Origin: Desulfovibrio sp. 86
GTDB taxonomy: Bacteria > Desulfobacterota > Desulfovibrionia > Desulfovibrionales > Desulfovibrionaceae
Reading direction: 5' to 3'
Assembly (NCBI RefSeq): GCF_902702915.1
Contig: NZ_LR738849.1
Coordinates: forward strand, 1 to 64,000
Length of the DNA: 64,000 bases
Both the position numbers and the translations under genes were made by a program. The notes beneath the pieces were generated by a model that saw only the letters and a program-made list of their open reading frames with translations, was not told where the DNA came from and did not search any database. Within the stretch, counting starts at the first letter, position 1, and every line of letters begins with the position of its first letter. Below, piece by piece: positions 34,207-43,220 of this stretch.

Positions 34207-36501
34207 CTAGCTCATGTCCCAGTTGGGGTACATGGTCCATATGCCGCAGGGGCAAATGCCTTCACAGATGCCGCAGCCTATGCACCGGGCAGGATCAGAC
34301 ACGTATTCAAAACCATTTTCATCCTGCTTGCGGTCAATGGCTTTCTCCGGGCAGGATTTGAGGCACATCTTGCAGTCACGGCACGATCCGCAACTGATGC
34401 AGCGGTTGTGTTCGTCCTGCGGGCTGGGCAGATCTTTGTCATGACATTTGGCAAAGTAGGCCGTGTGCAGCCGGGTTGACGGAACAAGGCGCTTTTCTGT
34501 GGGCGTATAGCTTTCGCCGCGCATCCAGGCGTCAGCGGAAAGGGCCGCCTCACGTCCTGTGCCAATGGCATGCACCAGAAGACCAGGCTTGATAACGTCG
34601 CCAACGGCGAAGACGCCATCCATAACGCTCAGGTCTGGCTTGGGCACAAGCCATTCACGGAATTTTTCAAGTCCTTCGGGCAGGAAGGAAAGGTCAGGCG
34701 ACTCGCCCACGGTGATAATGACCATCTCACCAGGAATAAGCCTGCCCTCCTGCGTGATAAGGCCCTTGTCCGTGATTTCCTTGGTTTGCACCGGCCACAC
34801 AAGCTTGCCGCCCAAAGCTTCAATCTGCTCAATTTCATGAGCAAAAGCGGCAGGCTTCTGCACATCGACACAGGTAACCAACTTGGCTCCGGAGGCATAG
34901 GCTCCTGCCGCCGCGTCCATACCCGCATTGCCACAGCCGATAACAATGACGTTTTCCGGCACCCTGGGGGCCTTGCCCTTGTTGACGGCCTTGAGAAAAT
35001 CGATGCCAGCCACGATTTTTTCGTGTCCCGGCCAGGGGAAGATGCGGGGGACATGGCCACCCGTGGCCACAATAAGGGCGGTGTGTTTTTTGCGAAGTTC
35101 CGCAAATTTTTTGGCGTCAACAGTGCAGTTGTTTACAAAATGCACGCCCAGGTCTTCAATACGCTTGAGTTCTTTCTGCAGCAGATCATGGTTCAGTCGG
35201 GCACGCGGTATGACCTGTTCAAGCTTGCCGCCCATGACGGCGTCAGCCTCGTACACGGTGACGTCATGCCCCATGCGGGCCAGCTGCCATGCCGCTGTAA
35301 GCCCACCCACGCCGCCGCCGATGACGCCAACATGTTTGCCGGTACGCTTTTTTTCCTTGGGCACTTTAATATCTGCCGAGCAGGAACCGAGCGCGCCAAT
35401 CTGCACCGGGCTGTCCAACTGCGAGCGCGTGCAACTCTGCATGCAGGGGTTGGGGCACACGCTGCCGCAGACAGAACCCGGAAAGGGCGTATAATCCAGC
35501 ACCAGACGATAGGCTTCGTCCACCCTGCCCTCGCGCAGCAGGTTAAAACGCACCTGACTGGGAATGGAGGCCGGGCAGTTGAATTCGCAGGGAGCGGCGT
35601 AACGCGCGTTTTCCCACAGGGGCACGCGCTGGCGATAGTCGCCACGCGCCACGAGCCCATTGACCGCAAAATCGTCCGGCGCCACATCGCTGAAGATACC
35701 GTCAGCAATCCATTCTTTTGCGCGGAACTGCCCTATGCCGGGCATTCCTTCATGATCGCGCTCTTCAAAAGGCAGGGGGGTTATTTTTTTCCAATGCTTC
35801 CAGATGGAGAGTTCCTTGCGCAGCCGGGGCTTGTCGATGGCGGTCAGAAAGTCGTCCAGTCCGGCTTCAAGCCAGGCAATGTCAGCGTCATCAATGGCGC
35901 TGACGCACACTTCGTGAGGCAGATGCCCCACCGGGCCGCGAAAATACACAACGCCGCCCACCATGCCAACGCACGGGCGCTCACCCAGAATGGAGGGCAT
36001 GGTCTGGCTTTCATAGCCGCAAACCACAGCTTTGCCGCCGCCCATAAATTCGAAGGAAAAGCTGCCCACGCTCTTGAGAACCCACAATTCGGGGGCCGAA
36101 TATACTGGGTCATGCTTCATGAGCGAGCCGGAACGCGTGCCCGCACGCCCGCCTATATACACTACACCCGCTGCGGCACAGTGCGCCGCCGTGTCGCCGG
36201 CGTCTCCGCGCACAGTAATGCGGCCGCCCGCGTTGAGCCAGCCCACATCAGCGGGGGCGGAACCTTCAACCAGAACTTCAGTGTCGGGCAGGCACATGGA
36301 GCCAACCCGCTGGCCGGGATTGTTCACGGTGAACGTGAGCTTTTTGCCGTCCTTGTTCCACAGGGGCCCGCCAATATCGTGCTGCCCCGATGCCTCGATA
36401 TAAAAATTCGTCTCGCCCTTTTCCACTGCGGCCTCAATGGCCAACAGAAGATCCTGGGTGGACATCCTCTCGTGATTTTGCAGTGTAGTTACGCGCAACA
36501 T
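34207..36501 (-). CDS. Glutamate synthase subunit fusing the GXGXG (beta-helix) domain to a GltD-like flavin domain and a 2[4Fe-4S] tail
   Basis: 764 residues from the ATG at 36501, with GAGG eight bases upstream; 11 further codons are open before it. The N-terminal about 250 residues are the GXGXG beta-helix found at the C-terminus of GltB. Residues about 310-650 are GltD-like: cysteine set CEFNC and CGSVCPNPC, then FAD motif GVIGGGVGGLTAA and NAD motif VIGCGNAGMD. The C-terminal 60 residues carry two ferredoxin motifs (CGSCRDCKMCLKSCP and CIGCGICEGICP). It probably passes electrons from NAD(P)H or ferredoxin to the synthase subunit encoded just upstream. Confidence 0.88.
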   Translation of the reverse strand: MLRVTTLQNHERMSTQDLLLAIEAAVEKGETNFYIEASGQHDIGGPLWNKDGKKLTFTVNNPGQRVGSMCLPDTEVLVEGSAPADVGWLNAGGRITVRGDAGDTAAHCAAAGVVYIGGRAGTRSGSLMKHDPVYSAPELWVLKSVGSFSFEFMGGGKAVVCGYESQTMPSILGERPCVGMVGGVVYFRGPVGHLPHEVCVSAIDDADIAWLEAGLDDFLTAIDKPRLRKELSIWKHWKKITPLPFEERDHEGMPGIGQFRAKEWIADGIFSDVAPDDFAVNGLVARGDYRQRVPLWENARYAAPCEFNCPASIPSQVRFNLLREGRVDEAYRLVLDYTPFPGSVCGSVCPNPCMQSCTRSQLDSPVQIGALGSCSADIKVPKEKKRTGKHVGVIGGGVGGLTAAWQLARMGHDVTVYEADAVMGGKLEQVIPRARLNHDLLQKELKRIEDLGVHFVNNCTVDAKKFAELRKKHTALIVATGGHVPRIFPWPGHEKIVAGIDFLKAVNKGKAPRVPENVIVIGCGNAGMDAAAGAYASGAKLVTCVDVQKPAAFAHEIEQIEALGGKLVWPVQTKEITDKGLITQEGRLIPGEMVIITVGESPDLSFLPEGLEKFREWLVPKPDLSVMDGVFAVGDVIKPGLLVHAIGTGREAALSADAWMRGESYTPTEKRLVPSTRLHTAYFAKCHDKDLPSPQDEHNRCISCGSCRDCKMCLKSCPEKAIDRKQDENGFEYVSDPARCIGCGICEGICPCGIWTMYPNWDMS

Positions 36502-36523
36502 ACTGTCATCCTCATGCAAAGTG

Positions 36524-38155
36524 CTAGCAGGCATACTGAATGCCCAGTTTGTCGGCCACGGATCTGTCTGTGGCTACCAGCGCATCTGAACGTCCGACCG
36601 GCATGGAGCTGTTGCCCACAGGGGCCAGCAGCTTACGCAGCTCGGCGTCAAAGGCCAGCATGTAGTCCACAATATTTTGCGCGCCCCTGTCCACGTCAAG
36701 ACGTTTGACCAGACGCGGATCCTGGGTGCAGATGCCCGTGGGACACTTGCCAGTATTGCAGGCGTTGCAACGCCCCTGCTCGTTGCCAACGCAGCCGAGC
36801 AGCTGAATGAGTATTTTGCCGATAATAACGCCATTGGCTCCGAGACAGATCATCTTGAAAGCGTCGGCTGCGGCGTTGCCTGAAAGGCCGATGCCGCCGC
36901 CCGCCCACAAAGGAATCTGCCCCTGCAGCCCCTGAGCCACGGCTGCCTGGTAGCAGTCGCGCAGCTTGGAGACGATGGGATGGCCCGTATGCTCCAGCGA
37001 CACCTCGTTGGCAGCGCCCGTGCCGCCCTGAATGCCGTCGATGAAAAAACCGCCGCAAATCTTGTAGGGATCGCGCAGCAGGTTGTTGTAAACGGAAACA
37101 GACGTGGCCGAGGCTGCGCACTTGATGGCCACTGGTACACGAAAACCAAAAGCCGCATTGAGCGAAAGGTGCATTTTCTGCACCGACTCTTCAATGGAAT
37201 ACAGGCCCTGATGGTTCGGCGGCGAATGCAGGGTGGCCCTGGGTACGCCACGGATGGCCTGAATATGCGGCGCAACCTTGGCTGCGGGCAGCAGGCCGCC
37301 GTCGCCCGGTTTGGCTCCCTGGCCTATCTTGATGAGCACGCCCGCCGGGTCTGTTTTCATGCGGGGCATGGCCCTGATAATGCGGTTCCAACCGAAGTGG
37401 CCGGAGGCAATTTGCAGGATCATGTACTTCAGCTGTTCAGATTCCAGCAACTTGCTCGGCATGCCGCCTTCACCAGAACACATCCGCACGGGCATACCGC
37501 ATTTTTCGTTCAGGTAGGCCGTGGCAACGGCAATGGCTTCCCAGGCTCTGGTGGACAACGCGCCAATGCTCATATCACTGAATATGGCCGGGTATACCCA
37601 GTTTACCGTAGGAGTGCGATCGGTAAGCACAAGGCTTGAGCCCTCGACGCGCAAGGGCAGTTCCTGCGCCAGCATGACGCGGCCCAGGGGTGAACGTATG
37701 TCAAAAGTATGCCGCTCCGAATCCAGGGCGGGGTCTGTCATCTGGCTTATGCGGCCCACAACAATGGAATCAAGCGTGCGGGGCATGGCAAGATTGCTGC
37801 GCCCGCCGCGCTTGATGGGCCCATGGCTGCGCGCCAGCAAGGGAAAACGCTGATCAATATTGCGTACAGGGCGAATCGCGCTGTTGGGGCATATTTTTTC
37901 GCACATGCCGCAGCCAACGCAGGCATGTTCGATGCTGGGCTTCTGCGAAATGACGGGCCGGGCCATATGCTCTTGTGAAGGATCGGGAAATGCCTTGCGC
38001 GAAAGCGTCACGCTGCGGCGCATCATGGTCACTTCAATGGCATTGAATGTACAGGCGGCCACGCAGGAACCGCACATGGTGCACATTTCCGGACGGTAGT
38101 CTATCTTCCAGCGCAGATCGTTGACGCTGACATCCTGAGTTTTTACTGATTCCAT
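36524..38155 (-). CDS. Glutamate synthase FMN-binding central subunit with N-terminal ferredoxin domain
   Basis: 543 residues. Two 4Fe-4S motifs open the protein (CTMCGSCVAAC at 25-35 and CVGCGMCEKICP at 79-90). The rest is the glutamate synthase alpha-subunit FMN barrel: MCSGEGGMPSK, KIGQGAKPGDGG, FFIDGIQGGTGAA and a C-terminal Cys set CNACNTGKCPTGICTQDP. It makes glutamate from 2-oxoglutarate and ammonia delivered by the amidotransferase subunit. It overlaps that gene by 13 bases and lies 22 bp before the next subunit gene. Confidence 0.9.
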   Translation of the reverse strand: MESVKTQDVSVNDLRWKIDYRPEMCTMCGSCVAACTFNAIEVTMMRRSVTLSRKAFPDPSQEHMARPVISQKPSIEHACVGCGMCEKICPNSAIRPVRNIDQRFPLLARSHGPIKRGGRSNLAMPRTLDSIVVGRISQMTDPALDSERHTFDIRSPLGRVMLAQELPLRVEGSSLVLTDRTPTVNWVYPAIFSDMSIGALSTRAWEAIAVATAYLNEKCGMPVRMCSGEGGMPSKLLESEQLKYMILQIASGHFGWNRIIRAMPRMKTDPAGVLIKIGQGAKPGDGGLLPAAKVAPHIQAIRGVPRATLHSPPNHQGLYSIEESVQKMHLSLNAAFGFRVPVAIKCAASATSVSVYNNLLRDPYKICGGFFIDGIQGGTGAANEVSLEHTGHPIVSKLRDCYQAAVAQGLQGQIPLWAGGGIGLSGNAAADAFKMICLGANGVIIGKILIQLLGCVGNEQGRCNACNTGKCPTGICTQDPRLVKRLDVDRGAQNIVDYMLAFDAELRKLLAPVGNSSMPVGRSDALVATDRSVADKLGIQYAC

Positions 38156-39249
38156 CTTTGCACCGCCAGATCGTTGTCAATGACCACCATTTCCCTTTCG
38201 TTGGGGTAGATGTCTTCCGCCACATTACGGTTAGGCATAATGGCATTGAGGCCACACACTTCTGAAGCTATGGCCACCATATCCTTATCATGACCGACCA
38301 CCACAGGGCGAAGCTTTTTGGAGTCGCAGCAGGTCATCATCTTGCCGTCGGGCAGCAGGGCGATAATGGTATTGGGCCCGTTGATCTCAAGGTGGGCAAG
38401 AGATTCGCGGATAAGACCCAGCACCTTGCTGTCGGCGCGCTGTTCGGCTTCCACAAAAGGCAGGGGCGTGATGACATGCTTGTAGTACCGGATGGGCCAT
38501 TCAAGCTCGTGCAGCACATAGTGCAAAGTGTAAAGAAAGTTCTGCGAGTCGGATTCAAAGCCTATATAGCCTCTGTGCAGGGCTTTCTGAAACTCTTTGT
38601 TCTTGGTGAAAAAGGTGTTTTCACCGTTGGCGCAGAGGGTGTACCCCTGAAGGAAGAAAGGATGGGCCGCATAGCGCACAATGGCGTAGTTGGTGTTCTG
38701 TCTGCACTGCGTGACGATGTTTCGCGCGGTGAGACGGCCATCATCGTTCCAGAGACGAAAGTATGTGGCGATATCAGCCGGGTCGCCGATTTCTTTCAGT
38801 GTCAGCACGTCGGGCCAGAAGGAATACACAAAGCCGTTGCCGTCTTTTTCAAGCAAGGTGCGCAACTCAAGTCGCGTGTCAAGCAGGAGGTCTTCACGTT
38901 CAGCCTGACTACGGTAGCGGTAGATCTCGGGATACTCGTAGTTGCGAAAGACGTAGCGCGGCATGGCCTCAATCTTCAGACCGGGCTTTTTGTCCACTTC
39001 CGGCACCCACTGGGCCACCTGCACAAAACCTTTTTCTTCCATGAAATCGTTGGCAAGTTGCACGCCCTGAGGAGTACAGGCCAAAGAAAGCAAAGGCTTA
39101 TCCTTATAGTGGCTGAACACGCCCTCAAGGTCCTGCATGACCATGGCGAAGCCGGAGTTATCGTGTCCTTCCTGTTGTGGCAACATGAGATTGAGCGCCA
39201 CTGAGGGGGGCACTGGCGTCTTGCTCTTGATAGAGCCTATTCTGCACAT
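38143..39249 (-). CDS. Glutamate synthase amidotransferase subunit (class II glutamine amidotransferase)
   Basis: 368 residues from the ATG at 39249, which puts Cys2 (MCRIG) at the N-terminus as nucleophile; GAGGT lies eight bases upstream. It shows HDNSGFAMV and, further on, the NGEN motif. The domain hydrolyses glutamine to feed ammonia to the FMN subunit encoded next. It is the separately coded first domain of GltB, as in archaeal enzymes. It leads the three-gene operon. Confidence 0.88.
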   Translation of the reverse strand: MCRIGSIKSKTPVPPSVALNLMLPQQEGHDNSGFAMVMQDLEGVFSHYKDKPLLSLACTPQGVQLANDFMEEKGFVQVAQWVPEVDKKPGLKIEAMPRYVFRNYEYPEIYRYRSQAEREDLLLDTRLELRTLLEKDGNGFVYSFWPDVLTLKEIGDPADIATYFRLWNDDGRLTARNIVTQCRQNTNYAIVRYAAHPFFLQGYTLCANGENTFFTKNKEFQKALHRGYIGFESDSQNFLYTLHYVLHELEWPIRYYKHVITPLPFVEAEQRADSKVLGLIRESLAHLEINGPNTIIALLPDGKMMTCCDSKKLRPVVVGHDKDMVAIASEVCGLNAIMPNRNVAEDIYPNEREMVVIDNDLAVQRWNQ

Positions 39250-39751
39250 ATCTGTAACCTCGGTAAAAAGCGTCACGGAAAGACCGGTCCGCAATACGCG
39301 GCGACCGCAACACTGATGTACCCGCAATGGGGAGGCGCCAATTGAAAGCTCTATTGGGCGCAAAGGCACAACCAAAGAGCGGTGAGCGAAATTCGGTTTC
39401 TACAGCCTTGGGGAGACCGGGCAATCCGATGGATTGACGAAACCATGCTGGCGGGCAATTTCGGTCACTGTCACAGGGGGGAAAATGACCTTGCTACAAA
39501 CGCCAATGATAAGCAAGAACTTACAGGGGATAATTTTAAAAAATTCTTTTCCCATCCGATCCGGCTCGTTGCGCCAAAGCGACTCAGTCTTTTTCGCAGC
39601 CTGCAGCTAGCCGCAAATTGTAACCATAGTTTGATGTGAAAATACGCATGAAGAACATTGGAACGCTCAATAAAAAGATGCGCCGGGTGCCTCACAAAAA
39701 GACTTCCGGCGCATCTTGCCTCAACATTATATGAGACTTTCCCTAATCGCG
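39250..39751. other. 502-bp gap upstream of the glutamate synthase operon
   Basis: No supported gene. It must contain the leftward promoter of the glutamate synthase operon, but I see no good sigma-70 or sigma-54 site and no riboswitch I recognise. A candidate -10 (TACAAT on the minus strand, near 39619) lacks a -35. The terminator of the sensor gene occupies 39672-39727. Confidence 0.5.
39672..39727 (-). terminator. Terminator of the LapG-like/HD-GYP operon
   Basis: A 12-bp perfect stem (39675-39686 with 39716-39727) is followed on the minus strand by TTTTTATT. Confidence 0.88.
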
Positions 39752-41857
39752 TTACATCTCACTGTGAACAGGGTTTGAAGAGGCGTCCGCCCCGGCGAAA
39801 ATGGCTTTTTTCAAACTGTCATTGGACAAGGCCGCCAGCTTTGCCACAACGTCCTGGTCAAAGCCCGGATCGCGCTTGAGCAACGTGATAGCCTCCTGCG
39901 GATCCATGCCCGCCCGGTAGGAACGCGGGCTGACCATGGCGCAAAAAGCGTTGACCACGGCCAGAATGCGCGCGTTGGGCGTGATGTCGTCGCCTCGCAG
40001 CTTACGCGGCTGGCCGGTGCCGTCAAGCCGCTCTCCCATCTGGTAAACGGCATCGGGCACTGGCAGGCCGAACTGCAAATCCTGCAATACCCTGTAGGCG
40101 TATTCTGGCGCCCGCATGACTTCGCTCTGCTCTTCCGGGGTAAGCTTGCCCGTCTTGGTCAGCAGCTGGTGAGGCACAAAAATCTTGCCTACCTGAGAAA
40201 GGCGGGCCGCGAGGCGCAGTGTATCTTTATTTTCATTGGAAAGATCCATGGTTGTGCACAGAAGGTCCACGACCTGCTCCATTTTCTGCGAATGCCCAAT
40301 AAGGTTCACATCCACGCTTTCAATGGCGCGCACCAAGGCTGCAGTACTGCTGGCCTGCCGCTCGCGGGCGGCCTCTGCCCTGCGCCGGAATTCCGTGATG
40401 TCCTGAAAAATGCCCACGCATCCGCCTGAAACAGGCGATTCCATCTGCAGCCTGTCTTCAAAGGGAAAAAGCGTTACCCGGTACAAACGGGATCCCTGCG
40501 GCTGATCGAGCGATATCTCTATACTGCCTTCGGTCTTGTTGGCCGCCACCGTAGTCATGCCTTCCAGCAAGGTTGCGGCTGCGTCAGGCGGCAGCAGGTC
40601 AGCAACGCCGCAGCCAGCGATATCTTGTTCAGTCTTTCCGACGATGGCGTTAAAGGCAGGATTGCACATCTGTACCTGCCCCTGGCTGTTGATCATCAGC
40701 AGGCCCGCCTGGAGTGAGGCGTTTACGCTGTCCAGCATAAGCTTTTGCTGGCGTATGAGGAGGTAGAGGCGCAGAAAATGATTGGCGGTTGTACGATAGG
40801 CGCGCCCAGCTATGCTGGCCCACACAAAGGCAAACAGCAGGGCTGTGCCCAGGCTGCCGAGAATGCCGAGCCCGTAAATCTGATGGGCCTGATTCTTCAG
40901 CACCGCGTCAACTTCACTGGCAGGAACTTCCAGAACGACCCACCAGTCGAGCCCGCTGACATAACTGCCCAGGGAGTACACTTCGCCCTGTTCCCCAATA
41001 CCCGGTCTGCGCTTGAACGTGAGGCTGCTTTTATCCATTTGCGCCGTTGTCGGGAGCAGCTCTGCCTTGCCGCCACGCAGGCTGATGGCCTGTATGGCGT
41101 TGCCTTCACTCTGCACAATGCAGGGACGGATTTCCCGATGCTGCTCCTGGCTCAACGACAGAAAGGACACCAGAGTCCTGTCCACGGGAATTGTGGCCAG
41201 CAGAGCCGCAACAGGTTTGGTGCTGCCCTGCCCCAGGACTTCGTAGAGCGGATCAACCATGTCGATGACAAGATTCTGCCCAAGAGCGCGCACAGGCCCG
41301 AAGGACAGAACCTTGTCGGTCACCGCTTCGCGTACCAGTTCCGCCTGCATTTCCGTTAAGGGATTATCATGCTCCTGCGCAACCAGGGGTTGGCCATTGG
41401 GCATGACAATACGGGCTGCCGTCCATTGCCTGCTGCGGACAAAATCACGCAGAAGGTCTTGCATATAGGGCAGTTGCTCGGCCAGCGAGTGCAGGGCCTC
41501 GTCACTGCTTGATTCCGCATCGGGAGCCGTCAGCCTTGTGGCGCCGTCAGGCCCGAGGTTTGATACATCGACAGCGAAAAGCCGGAACATTTCAGCCGAA
41601 CTGATAAAACGCGACTGTTCTGCAAGGCCATTGTGCCATGAATGGATGGCCTCAAGGGACTTGTCCATCCAGACCTGCTCCATGTCGCGCTGATTATTCA
41701 GGATTTCCTGCGTGACATTTCTGATCTGAAGCGTGCACAACACATACGCCACAGCGGCGGCCACGGTGAAAAGCGCCAGACTGACCGCTGCAATTACGGC
41801 TTTTTTCAGGCGGTACTTGCTGGCCACGCTTTGGGCGTCCATTTCCTGCATCTTCAT
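39752..41857 (-). CDS. Membrane sensor: dCache-like periplasmic domain, PAS, degenerate HD-GYP
   Basis: 701 residues. TM1 (about 19-41) and TM2 (about 328-350) enclose a 285-residue periplasmic domain, probably dCache (SGLDWWVVLEVP near its end). A PAS domain follows (about 375-490). The last 190 residues are HD-GYP by alignment, but the metal HD is Ser-Gln (554-555), the HHE-type motif is MGE (607-609) and GYP is GQP (615-617). It should not hydrolyse c-di-GMP. It may still bind it or another ligand. The gene starts eight bases after the LapG-like gene, so the two are one operon. Confidence 0.88.
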   Translation of the reverse strand: MKMQEMDAQSVASKYRLKKAVIAAVSLALFTVAAAVAYVLCTLQIRNVTQEILNNQRDMEQVWMDKSLEAIHSWHNGLAEQSRFISSAEMFRLFAVDVSNLGPDGATRLTAPDAESSSDEALHSLAEQLPYMQDLLRDFVRSRQWTAARIVMPNGQPLVAQEHDNPLTEMQAELVREAVTDKVLSFGPVRALGQNLVIDMVDPLYEVLGQGSTKPVAALLATIPVDRTLVSFLSLSQEQHREIRPCIVQSEGNAIQAISLRGGKAELLPTTAQMDKSSLTFKRRPGIGEQGEVYSLGSYVSGLDWWVVLEVPASEVDAVLKNQAHQIYGLGILGSLGTALLFAFVWASIAGRAYRTTANHFLRLYLLIRQQKLMLDSVNASLQAGLLMINSQGQVQMCNPAFNAIVGKTEQDIAGCGVADLLPPDAAATLLEGMTTVAANKTEGSIEISLDQPQGSRLYRVTLFPFEDRLQMESPVSGGCVGIFQDITEFRRRAEAARERQASSTAALVRAIESVDVNLIGHSQKMEQVVDLLCTTMDLSNENKDTLRLAARLSQVGKIFVPHQLLTKTGKLTPEEQSEVMRAPEYAYRVLQDLQFGLPVPDAVYQMGERLDGTGQPRKLRGDDITPNARILAVVNAFCAMVSPRSYRAGMDPQEAITLLKRDPGFDQDVVAKLAALSNDSLKKAIFAGADASSNPVHSEM

Positions 41858-41865
41858 AATGTTAC

Positions 41866-42963
41866 CTACTTTACTTTGCGACCTTTAAGGTGCGCCCAGC
41901 GGCCCACTTCATTCACCGAATATTGCGGACTGTATTGCCTGATCCGGCTGTGGGACAAAACGGCATTACTGAGATTATCAAGTATATAGGCGTCGCCGTC
42001 CATATATACAGCCAGAACGGCGTGCGCCAGGTTTCGCACGGTATCGCGAACGACCACGATGCGCATGTTTTCGCGCGGTATGCCCAGCTCTTTAAGCGTG
42101 AAATATTTGACTATTGCGTAATCTTCACAATCGCCGGATTTTTTCAGAAACTCTGCCGGTATGGCCCAGTAATCCTCAACGCCCCAGTTAACGATATCTT
42201 CCTTGTAGGGCCAGGTATTCCAGAATGCGTTGACATAGCGCAGAAGCTCCATGGGACTCTTGCCTTGCGCTTTTTCCTTAAAGCTGTCCCAGGTGACATT
42301 TTTTTTAAAATATTTGCCTGGAATAAAAATGGGGTCTTTTGCATTGCGTTTAAGCAGGTCAAGCCAGTTTGGCAAGGAAGACAACGGCCGTTTAAACTCC
42401 ACTGTGCCAAAAAGCTGCACCTTGGCGCCGGACGTGCCGGGCTTTATGTCTGCAGGTTCGGCAGGCGGCTTTGACGCCGCATCCGGGGCAAGTGCGGACG
42501 CCTCGCCCCTAACGTCTGACGGAGCTTCCTCACCTGACGCGGCATCCCCAAGGGCAGTTTTATCCGTATCCGCGCCCACATCCGCGAGAGAAGCACTGCG
42601 TTCATCCTGCGTGGCAGCAAGCGCGTCACCCGCTGCTGCATCTTCTTCAAGCGGCGGCGTGGGGCTTTCTATCTCTGTCTGGGCAGATCGTTGGACGGAA
42701 GGACGCGGCGGAACCTGCCTGTTGGGCTGATGCTGCGGAGCGGGCTCAAGCTGGTCAACCCTGTCAAACGTTGTCGTTATGGGACGGTCTGGGGCGTAAT
42801 CGTCGCCAACAAGTCCGCCGGCAACAAGCACCGTGCCCGCGCGCGGCCCTGCATTGGCGGCCGCAGGGGTAAAGTGCCGCCAGGCAAAGGCCGCCAGCAG
42901 AAATACCACTGCCACAGACAGGGTTATTATCAGGGAAATACGCAGTCGACGTTTATTTTTCAT
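41866..42963 (-). CDS. LapG-like periplasmic cysteine protease (bacterial transglutaminase-like)
   Basis: 365 residues. A single N-terminal membrane anchor (about 9-29) is followed by about 150 residues of low-complexity Pro/Ala/Glu linker, and then the catalytic domain. The triad is Cys279 (SGDCEDYA), His314 (LAHAVLAVY) and Asp329 (ILDNLS), as in LapG. LapG cuts the N-terminal retention site of large surface adhesins when its inner-membrane receptor lets go. LapG is usually soluble in the periplasm, so the anchor and linker are unusual. No adhesin gene is in the window. Confidence 0.87.
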   Translation of the reverse strand: MKNKRRLRISLIITLSVAVVFLLAAFAWRHFTPAAANAGPRAGTVLVAGGLVGDDYAPDRPITTTFDRVDQLEPAPQHQPNRQVPPRPSVQRSAQTEIESPTPPLEEDAAAGDALAATQDERSASLADVGADTDKTALGDAASGEEAPSDVRGEASALAPDAASKPPAEPADIKPGTSGAKVQLFGTVEFKRPLSSLPNWLDLLKRNAKDPIFIPGKYFKKNVTWDSFKEKAQGKSPMELLRYVNAFWNTWPYKEDIVNWGVEDYWAIPAEFLKKSGDCEDYAIVKYFTLKELGIPRENMRIVVVRDTVRNLAHAVLAVYMDGDAYILDNLSNAVLSHSRIRQYSPQYSVNEVGRWAHLKGRKVK

Positions 42964-43220
42964 GTAGGGATGTTACGGTGGGGTTGCACTAAAATGTCGG
43001 CTTTTTTTGTAAACTATATTGTACTGGTTGTCGCGTCCAGATGCAAAAACGGCTTTCGCCGTTGAAACTCGGCGCTTGCTTGAGTCTTCTGGCGCATACG
43101 GCGGCATCTTTGCATTGGACCTATACCCCGCCGATGGTATAGATTTTTTCGGCTGCACACGGTTGCGGGTCAGATTCACTGTAATCCTGAACAACACAGA
43201 AAGCATGGCGGAGAAAAAAT
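42964..43220. other. 257-bp divergent promoter region
   Basis: It separates the LapG-like gene (leftward) from the lipoamide dehydrogenase gene (rightward). Both promoters should lie here; I see no clear consensus site or repeat. Confidence 0.4.

Noticed and set aside
34570..36708. Long plus-strand ORF (712 codons) across the glutamate synthase genes
   Set aside because: It is antisense to the two glutamate synthase subunits, which have clear cofactor and cysteine motifs. The antisense translation has no domain and arises from the high-GC codon pattern of the real genes.
39158..39424. Minus-strand ORF upstream of the amidotransferase start
   Set aside because: It overlaps the Cys2 start of the amidotransferase in another frame and has no family match. 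The MCRIG start with GAGGT is far better supported.
39250..39480. Riboswitch in the leader of the glutamate synthase operon
   Set aside because: The long leader raised the question, but I could not match it to a glutamine, glycine, TPP, SAM, FMN or cobalamin pattern. A covariance-model search (Rfam) would decide.
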